Source of the DNA: Boesenbergia rotunda
Taxonomy: Eukaryota; Streptophyta; Magnoliopsida; Zingiberales; Zingiberaceae
DNA length: 64,000 nucleotides
Assembly: GCA_024364735.1 (NCBI GenBank)
Contig: JAGFNQ010001607.1
Coordinates: forward strand, 310,001 to 374,000
Direction of reading: 5' to 3'
The number at the start of each line of letters is the position of its first letter. Position 1 is the first letter of the stretch. The position numbers and the translations under genes were made by a program. Below the pieces are notes generated by a model that was not told the DNA's origin, searched no databases, and was given only the letters and a program-made list of their open reading frames with translations. Shown here in pieces: positions 35,085 to 47,000 of the stretch.

Positions 35085-38000
35085 GTTACTAACATGTGAA
35101 TATAAATACTATATTGTTACTTGTCAGTATGAGTACCTAGAGACAGCAAAGGTTACAAGAGACAGCAAAAGCTTACGTGTCGCTAGGCCGGCCAGTCTGG
35201 CACCACCTAGGGTCGAGTCGGATTAGCCTCGTGGGCGCTGAATAGGATGAGGGGCAGAGTATGGACCCTATCGCTAACCCGACCCAAGGGAGACCGACCG
35301 AGCCGACCTCAGGCGGTGCATCAGCTCGAGTTCCTGAGCCTAACGACCGAGTAACTGACTCCGACACACATACCTCCCGCAGGGGGTTAGCGCACAAGGC
35401 TCCCGTGTCCGAGTCCCGAGCTGGCTGATCACCCTTAGTGTCGAGTCCACGAAGGTTGGCCGCGCATTGCTTTAGCATGCCCTTCTGTCCCGGGCCGGCG
35501 AATCCTCTCGGGCATCCTCGGACTCGGGCAAAAGCTTTGCTTCACTCGGGAGATGGCACAGGTGACCCTATCTCACTCAGGTAAGCCAAACGAGGGGTCA
35601 ATGAGAACTCCAACTTCCGTCTGCCCGACCCCTACGCCCTACCACTGCATTAAATAACCCCAGTATAGGGGTTGGCGCAGCCCTTACCCCTTTACGACGC
35701 ACGTCGCGGGCAGCTCATTAAATGACCCTAGTACAGGAGACGGCGCGGGCCTCACCCATTTATAGCTCACGTATCGGATGTCCTTTTGGCCCCGTACCTC
35801 CTGCACTTCTGTCCGGAGCCGGTACCTTGCTCCATGCCGCCCTGACACGCTGCGCGGCGCCACTCGGCGCCCAGAGCTGACAAACCCATACCCCTGTCTC
35901 GGCTCGGTACGGAGATTGAGATTGGCACGGACAGGGCCCTGTTAGCTCCCCCGGTTATATAAACCCCTCCCTTCTTCGGCCCGCAGGTACGCGAACTGTT
36001 CATTTTCGGTCCACTGCTTTTGCTGCCTTGCTCTTTTCTCTCGCGCGTAGGCTAACTTGACCGTTGGAGGGCCTGACCGGGGATTTTTCCCGGCGGGTTT
36101 GCTAACGGTCCTTCCTTGCAGGTCAGTCGCCGGCGTCAGCAGTTCGTACCACTCGGTCAGCAGTTCATACTGCTCGGGAGACCTTCGTGCTAGTGGAGTT
36201 CCACCTCATTCAGCGACAGGATCAAATTTGGCGCTAGGAGGGACTTTCCGCCTGATCGAGAGTAAGCGATGGAAAACCCCAACCTAGTCGCGATGACGGT
36301 GACGCCTGAGGAATACGAGCAACTGATGGCCGCTCGAGCTCGGAGGACCCCCCAAAGGCTTTCACAGGCGGGTAGCTCGGCGCCCAAGTTCCCTGATCAG
36401 TTGGCAATCGACCATTCGAGAGGTCGGGGAGGGCCTACCCGGCCTGAGGGAGGTGCGGCACCTTTCCCCGAAGCTTTCTATTGGGATCGCGGAGATGATG
36501 CCAATTCCCTACCGGCCGAGGCGTGGCGTCCAACCATACGCACGGGCCGCGCCTAGACAAGGGAAAGCCTCGGCCGACCTCTCTCTGGCCATCATGGTGC
36601 GTAGTCCTTTCTCGTCCTGGATATTAGAAGACCCCGTGCCCAGGCATCTATGATTTTTCGCGATCCCCGAGTACGCGGAGACGACCGACCCCGAGGAACA
36701 TTTGATGAAGTTTGAGAACGCTGCTCTGCTACACCAGTACCCGGAGGGCGTCAAGTGTCGAGCCTTCCTTACAACCCTCTCAGAAACCGCCCAGAGGTGG
36801 TTCGACCGACTCCCCAGTGGGTCTGTGTCGAGTTTTGAGGAGCTCAATAGGGTTTTCCTCCAGCACTTCGCCAGCAGTCGGAGGCATCACAAAACCAGCC
36901 TCAACTTGTTCGCGATGAAGCAGGGCCCGAAGGAGTCTCTTCGGGCCTACATCAAGAGGTTCAACGGGGTGGTACTAGACATGCCGGACACCACCTCGGA
37001 GGTCTTGATCAGTGCCTTCTCCCAAGGATTGCAAGAGGGAGAATTTTTCAGATCGTTGATAAGGAAGCCGCCAAAGGACTTCGACAGCCTGTTCGGGAAG
37101 GTTGTGAAGTACATCAATGTAGAAGAACGCAGGCCGCCCGGAAAAAGGAGGTGGTCAGCACACCCGTGTCCAACTCGATTCCGCATAGCCGATCTCCGGG
37201 CGGACCGATCCGCAGCCCCAGGGGGGTAGCCGACCGAGCGGGGATGGAGCGAAGGCATGTGCAGCAGGTATCTCAGGGCTGCCTGTCGACCCGCTGGAGG
37301 CCTTACTGCGCCTTCCACTAGTCACACACACGACACGGAGGAGTGTCGACAGATCGGGAGGGGTGGTCGAGCTCCGGCCCCTAGGGGACGAGGACGTCAG
37401 GCGACCCTCGGACGGGGTTCGGGTCGGGGATCGCCGGCCACCACCCCGACAGTCGGAGAGCCCGGACGGAATCCTCCCCTTGCCCGTAACCTATTTCCGC
37501 AAGAGGAGCGGGCCGAGTCCGAAGGGATGGACGAGGAGTAGGCCAACCGACAAAATGCAGTTCGAGGTGGAGTGCACGTGATATCGAGCGGCCCCACCGG
37601 TGGAGATTCAAATCGAACCAGAAAGGCGCAGGTGCGTCGTCTGGAGATCCACCAAGTCGGCTCGAGCGTCGCGCAGGCGCAGGGGCCCTAGATCAATTTC
37701 GGGCCGCAAGATCTTTAGGGGCTGGAAGTCCCCCACGATGACGCCCTGGTGGTCACCGCCGTCATCGCCAATTTCCAAGTTCACCGAGCCATATTAGACA
37801 CGGGCAGCTCGGTCAATATTCTCTATAAGAAGGCCTTTGACCAGCTGCAGATAGAGCCGTCCCAGCTCAAGCCGGTGGCCACATCGTTGTTTGGACTTAC
37901 TAGGAACCAGGTACACCCCTTTGGCCAGATCCGCCTGGCCATCTCTCTGGGCGAGGAGCCGCTGAAGAGGACCAGATGGTCCACCTTCTTGATCGTGGAC

Positions 38001-41000
38001 GCGCCCTCGGCCTACAACGCAATCTTGGGCCGACCGGCCCTCAACGAATTCCGGGCGTTAACTTCTACCTTCTACCTCAAAATTAAGTTCCCTGTCGGAG
38101 ACATGGTCGGGGAAGTTCGGGGGGATCAAAGGGTCGCCCGGAGGTGCTACGTGGATGACGTTCGGGTAGAAGGTCAGAAGACCCAGCGCACCCTCCCCGA
38201 CTGCAATATGGTGCAGGCTTCTCCTTGGGTTGAGCTACGAGAGGACAAGGAAGAAGCTCAACTGTTACCCGACCGGGAGGAGACCCGAGTGAAGATAGTT
38301 GCTGGGTTGCCGGTGGAACTGAGGGAACCCTTGCTGGAATGCCTGACTCGGAACCAAGACGTGTTCGCCTGGTCGGTAAAGAACCTGAAGGGAGTCCCTC
38401 CCGAGGTTGTCGAGCACCACCTCCTCGTCTACCCCAACGTCCGACCAATCAAGCAGAGAAAGCGCGACTTCAGCGCCGAACAAAACAAGGTGATCCGAGA
38501 AGAAGTGGAGAAATTGTTGGAGGCCAGGCACATCCGAGAGGTGCAATTCCCGGCTTGGCTAGCCAATGTGGTACTGGTGGCCAAGCCCGACAACAACTGG
38601 AGGGTCTGCATCGACTTCCGCGATCTCAATCGTGCCTGTCCAAAGGATTGCTACCCGCTGCGCCGGATTGATTAGATAGTAGACTCTACGGCCAGGAGCG
38701 AGCTCATATCCATGCTCGACACCTACCAGGGGTATCATCAAGTGCCATTGGCAGCCGAAGACCAAGAAAAGGTGAGCTTCATCACAGCGGGCGGGATATA
38801 CTGCTACAAGGTCATGCCATTCGGCCTAAAGAACGCCGGGGCCACTTACCAGAGGACGATGAATAAAGTGTTCAGAGTGCAGATCGGCCGGAACATCGAG
38901 GTTTACATGGATGATATATTGATCAAGTCGGGCCAAGTTGCGGACCTGGTGGAAGACGTGGAGGAGACCTGTCGGACTCTGCGCAGGTATGACCTCAAGC
39001 TAAACCCAGCCAAATGTCTTTTTGGGGCTTGGAGCGGCAAATTCCTCGGATACATCGTGACTGAGAGGGGTATCGAGGCTAACCCGGGCAAGGTTCAGGC
39101 CCTGCTCGATATGCCCCCTCCACGGAATCTCCGAGAGGCGCAGAGGCTCACTGGGTGCATCATGGCGTTATCCCCGTTCATATCCCGAGCAGCCGAGCGT
39201 GGGCTGCCCTTTTTCAAGACCCTGAGACGAGCCACCAAGTTCCAGTGGGACGTCGGCTGCGACAAGGCGTTCACAGAATTGAAGGAGTATTTGGCTGAGT
39301 TGCCTGTGCTAGCTAAGTCGGAAGTGGGAGAGGTCTTGTTTGTATATCTGGCTGCTTCAGCCGAGTTAGCCAGTATGGTCCTAGTTCGGCAGTAAGGAGC
39401 GAGCAACAACCTATATACTTTTTTGCCCGCCTATTGAAAGGAGCCGAGTGCCAGTATACGACACTCGAGAAGTTGGCTTATGTCCTGTTCCTAGCCGCCC
39501 GAAGGCTCAGGCCATATTTCGTAGCGCATCCGATTGTGGTACTAACCAACAGCAACCTGGGAAGGGTCGCTTCAAATCCCGAGGCATTCGGAAGATTGAT
39601 CAAGTGGACGACTGAGCTGAGCGAGTATGACATACAGTATCAAGCTCGGCCAGCCATCAAGGCGCAAGCCTTAGCGGACTTCTTGAGCGAGCTGCACTCG
39701 GACGAGGTGAAGGAGGCCTGGCAAATTTACGCGGATGGCTCATCGGCTCGGCAAGGTAGTGGAATTGGTATTCTTATGATTTCACCCAAGGGAGAGCAGT
39801 TCCATTTGTCCATACGGCTGGAATACCGGGCCACGAACAATGAAGCCGAGTACGAGGCCCTTATAGCAGGACTCCAAGCGGCCAAGCATGTGGGCGCCAC
39901 TCGGGTGCTCCTATATTCAGACTCTCAGTTGGCCACTCAACAGCTTTCCGGGTGCTTCGAGGTCAACAGCGACCGACTACAAGCCTTCGTGGAGGCCTTC
40001 GAAAAATTGAAGGCCGGATTTCAGGAGGTCTGAATACAAAAAATCCCGAGAGAGAGCAACCTGAGGGCGGATGAGTTAGCCAAGTTGGCCAGCTCCGTTG
40101 GCTCCTGGGTGCTATCTCAGCCGATCAGTCACACCATGATGGTGATGCGTATTGAGCAGCAGACCGAGCTGGAAGTCGGGACGGACTGGAGGACACCCCT
40201 CATGGCATACTTGACAGACGGGGTCCTGCCAGCCGACCGGGAGGAGGCTTGGCTCGTGAGAAAGAGAGCGGGGCAATACTCAATGGTCGGAGATGTGCTC
40301 TACAAGAGGGCCTTCGCCCTGCCCCTGCTCAAGTGCTTGGGGAAAGAAGATGTAGATTATGTACTAAGGGAGATACACATGGGAGTGTGCGGAAGTCATG
40401 CAGGAGCTCGGGCTGTGGCTCGGAAGGCGTTACTGGTCGGGTACTACTGGCCCTCCCTGCAGAAGGATGCCGACCGACTGGTCTCTACCTGTTAATCCTG
40501 CCAAAAGCATCAAAACCTTCCTCACCGGTCGGTCAAGATGATGAAGGCCTCAGTGGTTTCCTGCCCGTTCAATCAGTGGGGCATGGATATAGTCGGGCCC
40601 TTCCCGCTCGCCGTGGCTCAGAAGAAATGACGAGCTAGATAAAACATGGCACAATAAAACAAAGCATGAAGAAAACTGAGCCCGGGAGAAATATACCTCG
40701 ACGTTTACCTCGCAGTCTTCTATCTTATGACTCTCCCCTCTTAGACGTCGTGTGGGTGACGAGCTACCAAGTCGTGGAGTTACCAAGGCACGTGAATCAA
40801 TCCTTCTTCTTCTCCTTCTCTTTGCGCCAAGTCACAAAACCCTAGGGTTAGGGTTTTGCTTCCCCACCGGCGGCCCTTGAAGAAGATGATGGTGAGGTCA
40901 AGAGGATGAGCTCCTCTTCACCACAGCCTACGCCAACCTCTATTCCTTCTTCCTATCTCACAGCCGCAACACCACAAGGAAGAAAAGCTCTCCCTCAACC

Positions 41001-44000
41001 TCTCCTTATCCGGCGACAATCACCAAAAGGATAAGCTCCACTTCCGGCGTGCCACTCTCTTCTCTTCTCTTCTTCCGCACACCACAAAGGAGAAGGCGGC
41101 TTCCCCTTGTCCTGTGGGTGTCCGCAGCAGAGCAAGTAGGAGAAAAGATTGGGAGAAGAAGAGTAGTTAAACCTCTCTTCTCCTCCACCGCCGGCGCCGA
41201 CCTCCACCGCTTGCACCGTCGGTTTCTCCTCCTTTCTTGCCGTGCGCCACCAAGGGATCAAGAAGGATCCTCCCTTGTCGACAGCAACCTTGAAGGAGGG
41301 AAGAAACCACAAGAAGAGGAGAAGAGGCGATCCTCTTCTCTCTTTGTCGTCGGCGCCCAAGGGTTTAGGGGAGAGGAGATTAGATTCGAGAGGGAGAGAG
41401 AGAGAGGTGGGGTTTATATAGGGGATTAGTTAGTTTAATTGGAAAAAATTTCCAATTAAATATGGATTAATTATAAAAATTTATATAGAATAATTCCTTA
41501 ATTAATCCAAGATTAATTCCTTTAATTATTCCATCCAAATTTTTATATAGAATAATTCCATAATTATTCCATGATTAATTCTTTAATTAATTCGAGATTA
41601 ATTAATCCCAAATTAATTCCTTAATTAATCCGGCCTTTTATCATGACTCTTATGGGGCTTTATTGGGCTAAGATAAGGGCCATGAGGAGGAGTTGGTTCT
41701 TGGCCCTCTAATGGATCCAAACCCGATCCATTAATGAAGATCCATTCCACTAAAGGATTCTATTGTACTTCCTCACCAACCCTCATATTTTCATATGGGC
41801 TCCACCTATTACGAGTCGTCCATCTCCCCGTGTTTAAGATATCGTATGCCCGATAATTAATTTAATTTACTGATGATTAAATTAATTATCTTCTTGATCC
41901 TTGATTAGTACCACTCAACTTTTTCGGCATGCCGGACCATAGTCCACTTGCAAGATTTGACATGACGATCCTTTTGAACTCACCAAGAGGGCATCATCAC
42001 CCTGACTCACCAGGACACGGATTCCGTCAATAATCAACGGCACATCATACTATTAATATTATCTCCCAATTTACCGGGTCTATCGATCTAACAGAATAGA
42101 TCTCGCCAATTGGTAAATCAAAGATATAATAATTAATAATATATGCCCGCCATTATTTCGGGATTCAGAAATCGTACTACATAATAGCAACCGAGGTCTA
42201 ATCCAATTTACTAAGTCAGTACAAAAACTGGATGACCTCTCTTTTGGTCCTACTCAATGTACACAAAGTACACTAGTGTAATCCTATGGTTAAGATAAAC
42301 CACACCTGATTATACTACAACCATTCTGATGGTTTGTCCAACTCCATCTCGGTTGTGAGCCTCTTTCTCATGCTTCGGTAAGGAACCTGATAACATGATC
42401 TTCTGTGCGACACCACGTACCATGTTATCTACAATGCCAAACATTAGACGTTTAGTACATATACTAATATAAACATGCACTGCGTGATTTTCTGATTCTC
42501 TTTAAAATGTAGATGTATCCTAACCAAAAGGCAAGCCTTTTAGTATACATCCTAACAGGAAGTGGGGAGTTTGGACAAAAACGAGGTCTTCGGTCGGGCC
42601 TGGAAGAAGAAATCTCTAGGCTCTTGCTTCTTGGGATAGAAAAAGAAATAGAAGATCTCGTGCTCGAGAGGAATTTTGTAGAGAGTGAAGATGATGACCG
42701 AGCCGCAGATTAACCGAATGACATTGGGAGCGAGTTGGGAAAGAGGAAGTCGGAAGAAACGGTAGATGGAGGTGATGAAAGGATGGATGGGAAATCGGAG
42801 ACCGACCTCGAGGTGGTCTCGGGAAATGGTTATGAGCCAAGTGGGGCGGTGTCAGGACGATCTGTTGAGTCGGGAAGACGGATGCGGAATTCGCGAGGGA
42901 TGCGGTAGTCGGCTCGGAGCTGGTCTAGGTCATGGTGATGGAGGTCGGACACCATGGTGGCGTACCAGGGGTCCGAGGGAGAAGAAGGAGAGTCCATGGA
43001 GAATGGCCAAAGAGTAAGGAGAAGGAAGGGCCGAGTGAAAGGTTGGCTAAAAGAAAAGACACAACCGAGTGAGAGGAAGATCGAGAAGAGGAAAAGAAAC
43101 CAAGTACAAAGAAAAAGTAGTCGAGCGAACGGGAGAACTAACCGAGAGACGAAGGAGCTCGCCGGAGAAGATGATCGGAGCAGGGGACTTCGCCGGAACC
43201 CTAGCAGAGCGCGTACCGGCAGCACCTCGGCGTCGCAGTGAAAAAAGCAACGGTAAAACTGGCTGGGTTAGAGCCTTATATATAGGGTCGAGCAAGCGAA
43301 GGCAGTCGTCCGATGGTGATCCGGGTAAAAGGCGGGAGCGAACGGAGGTCGTCCGATCCTTTCCTCCCCATTTCACGAGGCATGGCATCGCATGCGCAAA
43401 CGCCCATTCATTGAGCGAGGTGGCGGTCGCCTCGGCTGCGGGAACACCAGGGGACGGTCGACACATGGCCCGACATTTAAAGGATGCAGTTAATGCGAGA
43501 GAATGCAAAGCGACACGGCGGAGGTCGAGGCCCGATGGATGAGACGGGCTGATGGGACACTGACAACGGCCTGCTGAATGGTCGGGGCCCAATTTTCGCA
43601 GTTCGGTCGGGCTTATGCTCATTCAGGGGTGCCAGGCTTGCAATACACTGGGTCCAGTCAGTCGGACTCGACGCCTCCTTCGACTAGACTCGAAGGGGAT
43701 GCTTATGATCCCGACCCAGCTTACGTGTCGCTAGGCCGGCCAGCCTGGCACCACCTAGGGTTGAGTCGGATTAGTCTCGTGGGCGTTGGATAGGATGAGG
43801 GGCAGAGTATGGACCCTATCGCCAACCCGGCCCAGGGAAGTCCGATCGAGCCGACCTCAGGCGGTGCATCAGCCCGAGTTGCCGAGCCTAACGGCCGAGT
43901 AACTGACTCCGACCCACATACCTCGCGCAGGGGGTTAGCGCACAAGGCTACCGTGTCCGAGTCCCGAGCTAGCTGATCGCTCTTAGTGTCGAGTCCACGA

Positions 44001-47000
44001 AGGTTGGTCGCGCATTGCTTTAGCATGCCTTTCTGTCCCGGGCCGGCGAATCCTCTCGGGCATCCTCGGACTCGGGCAAAAGCTTTGCTTCACTCGGGAG
44101 ATGGCACAGGTGACCCTATCTCACTCGGGTATGCCAAACGAGGGGTCGGTGAGAACCCCAGCTTCCGTCTGCCCGACCCCTACGCCCTGCCACTGCATTA
44201 AATAACCCCAGTACAGGGGTCGGCGCAGCCCTTACCCCTTTATGACGCACGTCGCGGGCAGTTCATTAAATGGCCCTAGTAAAGGAGACGACGCGGGCCT
44301 CACCCATTTATAGCGCACGTATCGGACGTCCTTTCGGCCCTATACCTCCTATACTTCTGTCCGGAGCCGGTACCTTGCTCCATGCCGCCCTGCGCGGCGC
44401 CACTCGACGCCCAGAGCTGACAAACCCATACCCCTGTCTCGGCTCGGTACGGAGATTGAGATTGACACGGACAGGGTCCTGTCAGCTCCCCCGGTTATAT
44501 AAACCCCTCCCTTCTTCGGCCCGCAGGTACGCGAACTGTTCATTTTCGGTCCACTGCTTTTGCTGCCTTGCTCTTTTCTCTCGCGCGTAGGCTAACTTGA
44601 CCGTCGGAGGGCCTGACCGGGGATTTTTCCCGGCGGGTTTGCTAACGTTCCTTCCTTGCAGGTCAGTCGCCGGCGTCAGCAGTTCGTACCGCTCGAGAGA
44701 CCTTCGCGCTAGTGGAGTTCAACCTCATTCGGCGACAGGATCTAGTGCCACAAGAAATTTCAGTCTTTTTCTGCTGATACAAAATAAGCACACCTTCTAA
44801 ATAATCCAAAGGCAGTATACAAATTAAGTAAATCATAAAACTCTAGGAAATAGAAATACTAATTTGTGTAAGTACTGGATGTTGATTTATGCAGATCAAT
44901 AGATTTATGCCAACTTTGTTTGAGGACATCCCTCTTGTGAATTGTGATCAAGGGAAAACACAAAGACTTACATTTTTTTATGAAAAATATTATTATAATT
45001 AAGCATTAGACAAATTAACACAGTTCATAGTTAAATATATAGTTAGGCAAATAGTAGTTATAATATTTTTTTTAAACAATCATTAATTAAAAACAAACTT
45101 ATCAGTCTTGAGCAATCATCTCGATACCTGACAATAGCCAGCTACCTGACATCGTAGGCTGGTAGTCGTTAATAATGAACTGTTCGGGAATAAATATAGC
45201 TACTAACATCGCTCGTAGTTTTAATAGAAGTGTATTATCTTCCTTCGTAAATGTCATAAAGGGCACGTCACATCAAATATCTCGTAAAAGATAATTACAC
45301 TGGATAATTCTTAATGAATAGTAATTATATTTCACTAAAAAGTGAAATCTATCACTTCGATGATTTTTCTGGGGACCCCTTTGTAAGGAAATAAATCAAA
45401 AGTGTTTCAACAAGAAGGTTTGAAACAATGTAAAGAAGCTCCGACGATCAAAAGGTGTGCAGCTCCAACGACAAAGGCATCTGGTCAATGACAACAGCGG
45501 CGGCCGAGGACAAGAAAGGCTGTGAACAGGAGCTAAAGGAAGATGAGTTAGGATGTTGAAGAACAAGAAAAAGAAGCATGACTAATCCCATGATCATTTT
45601 CCTTCCTATACAACATCATCATGCTTTTCTAACTTATTTTTAATCTTTTTAAGATATCATTGAGAAAGATCGCCCATCCTCTAGCTACTACTTCTTTTGC
45701 GTTCTTCTTCTTCTTCGTTTTTCTTCATCTTCTCCTTCTGTTTTCTTCTTCTTCTTTTTTATTTTGATGGAGTGAACTTTTTACTCACCTTCTTGTGCCA
45801 TTATTCGTCTGAGATCTAATATACAGATCGCCATGGCAACGTCGTCAGAATCGTCGATGAACTTATCAGTGCACTTGAGTTGCATTCCTCGTCCGCTTAG
45901 TGCTACCAGCGACTCCGACCTCAGTTTCACGCCGGACTTCTCCAACATAATAGATGAAGTTTCCTGGGAACAACAGGCCCAACACATGATCCATCAGCTC
46001 GTCGGAGACCACCTTCATCTTGAGGACCTCCGTTTTTTCATCGGCAGATTCTACAATTATAGTCGCTATGCACTCCGATTCTACTTAAGGCTAGGCGGCG
46101 CCGGAAACGGATCCTTGTCCCTATACCTGTGGGTCCAAATCCCCAACGCTAGTGCTACTGCCGTCGGCCCCAATAATACTCAGCCACAACCAAATCTCCT
46201 TGACCCAATCACTGTCCAGTCGAATTTCTGCCACTAGTTAATAGAGACTATCTTGATTTTGAGACGTGGGTGGCGTGGGATGAGGAGTATGACAGATTGG
46301 GGAGACCCCATAATGAATCTCCGAAACAAACTGGCATCGGTGCGGCAGCTCAAACGAGTTGTCTTCGAGGAGGTCAACGACGACTGCCAAGAAACCTCGT
46401 GTCATTTGCATCAACAATTTCGAGTCGACCTCGGTGTTATTGGCGACGCCGTGCAACCATGGCTTCCACTCTTCTTACATCGAAGAATGGCTCAAGCTAA
46501 GCGATCTATGCCCTCTTTACAGGTCCGCTGTCATTTAAAACTTATGCCATTTTGACATGTCCAACATATTACATCAAGTAAAAATTAAATTGTCTTTCTG
46601 TGTCATTACATGTTGTTGAACTAATTACTTACTAGTATAACGATTTTTGTTTTTTCCATTCTTATCATTATGAGGTCGGAACATGCGTGTCAATGATATG
46701 ATTATAATTTTAACACAAGAGATCTAATCAACAAGCAACTAATCAGTTAATTTATGTGACGGCAGAGAATTAATTAAGTCGACCTAAATTATTGACTATT
46801 TGTTGTATGTATTAATATTCTATTCTAGGTGGCAATTACTATTCTATTATATTCTAGTTGCTATTGAAGTAGTTCACAAGATCAAGAGAAACCCAATCTG
46901 ATTAAAATGCTATAGCACAGATAGAGAATTCTTATTAAATCTTGATTTTAAACTATAAAACGTAAAAATGTAATATTTTTTATCCACCTCACTTCTTCTA

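Larger units (their letters stand above)
35170..44743 (+). mobile_element. Degenerate Ty3/Gypsy element (Tat-like) in MEBL intron 4
   Basis: Two LTRs of about 1.04 kb (35170-36224, slightly 5'-truncated, and 43706-44743) bracket gag, protease, reverse transcriptase, RNase H and integrase remnants in Gypsy order, in the same sense as MEBL. Downstream of pol, an antisense ORF with a Transposase_28-like motif lies before the 3' LTR; such antisense ORFs characterise the Tat lineage. A Copia-type LTR (40628-42555) interrupts between integrase and the antisense ORF. Multiple stops and shifts mean it is dead. No target duplication can be checked because the 5' LTR lacks its first bases and the 3' side runs into repeat E. 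Confidence 0.88.
43543..46914 (+). repeat. Left arm of the large inverted repeat
   Basis: This 3.37-kb segment recurs inverted at 47331-50670. It contains the last 160 bp of the Gypsy internal region, its 3' LTR, repeat E2, a RING-H2 pseudogene and about 350 bp of AT-rich tail ending AATGCTAT. Pairing was followed through matching landmarks at both ends and throughout, with only small indels. Confidence 0.88.

Noticed and set aside
35173..36387. Open frames in the Gypsy LTRs (also in the copies at 43.7-44.8 and 49.4-50.5 kb)
   Set aside because: LTR sequence; the frames appear in each LTR copy but with interrupted and differing ends, no protein motif.
40995..41429. GC-richer open frames near 41 kb, both strands
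   Set aside because: They lie inside the minus-strand Copia-type LTR, are low-complexity and overlap each other.
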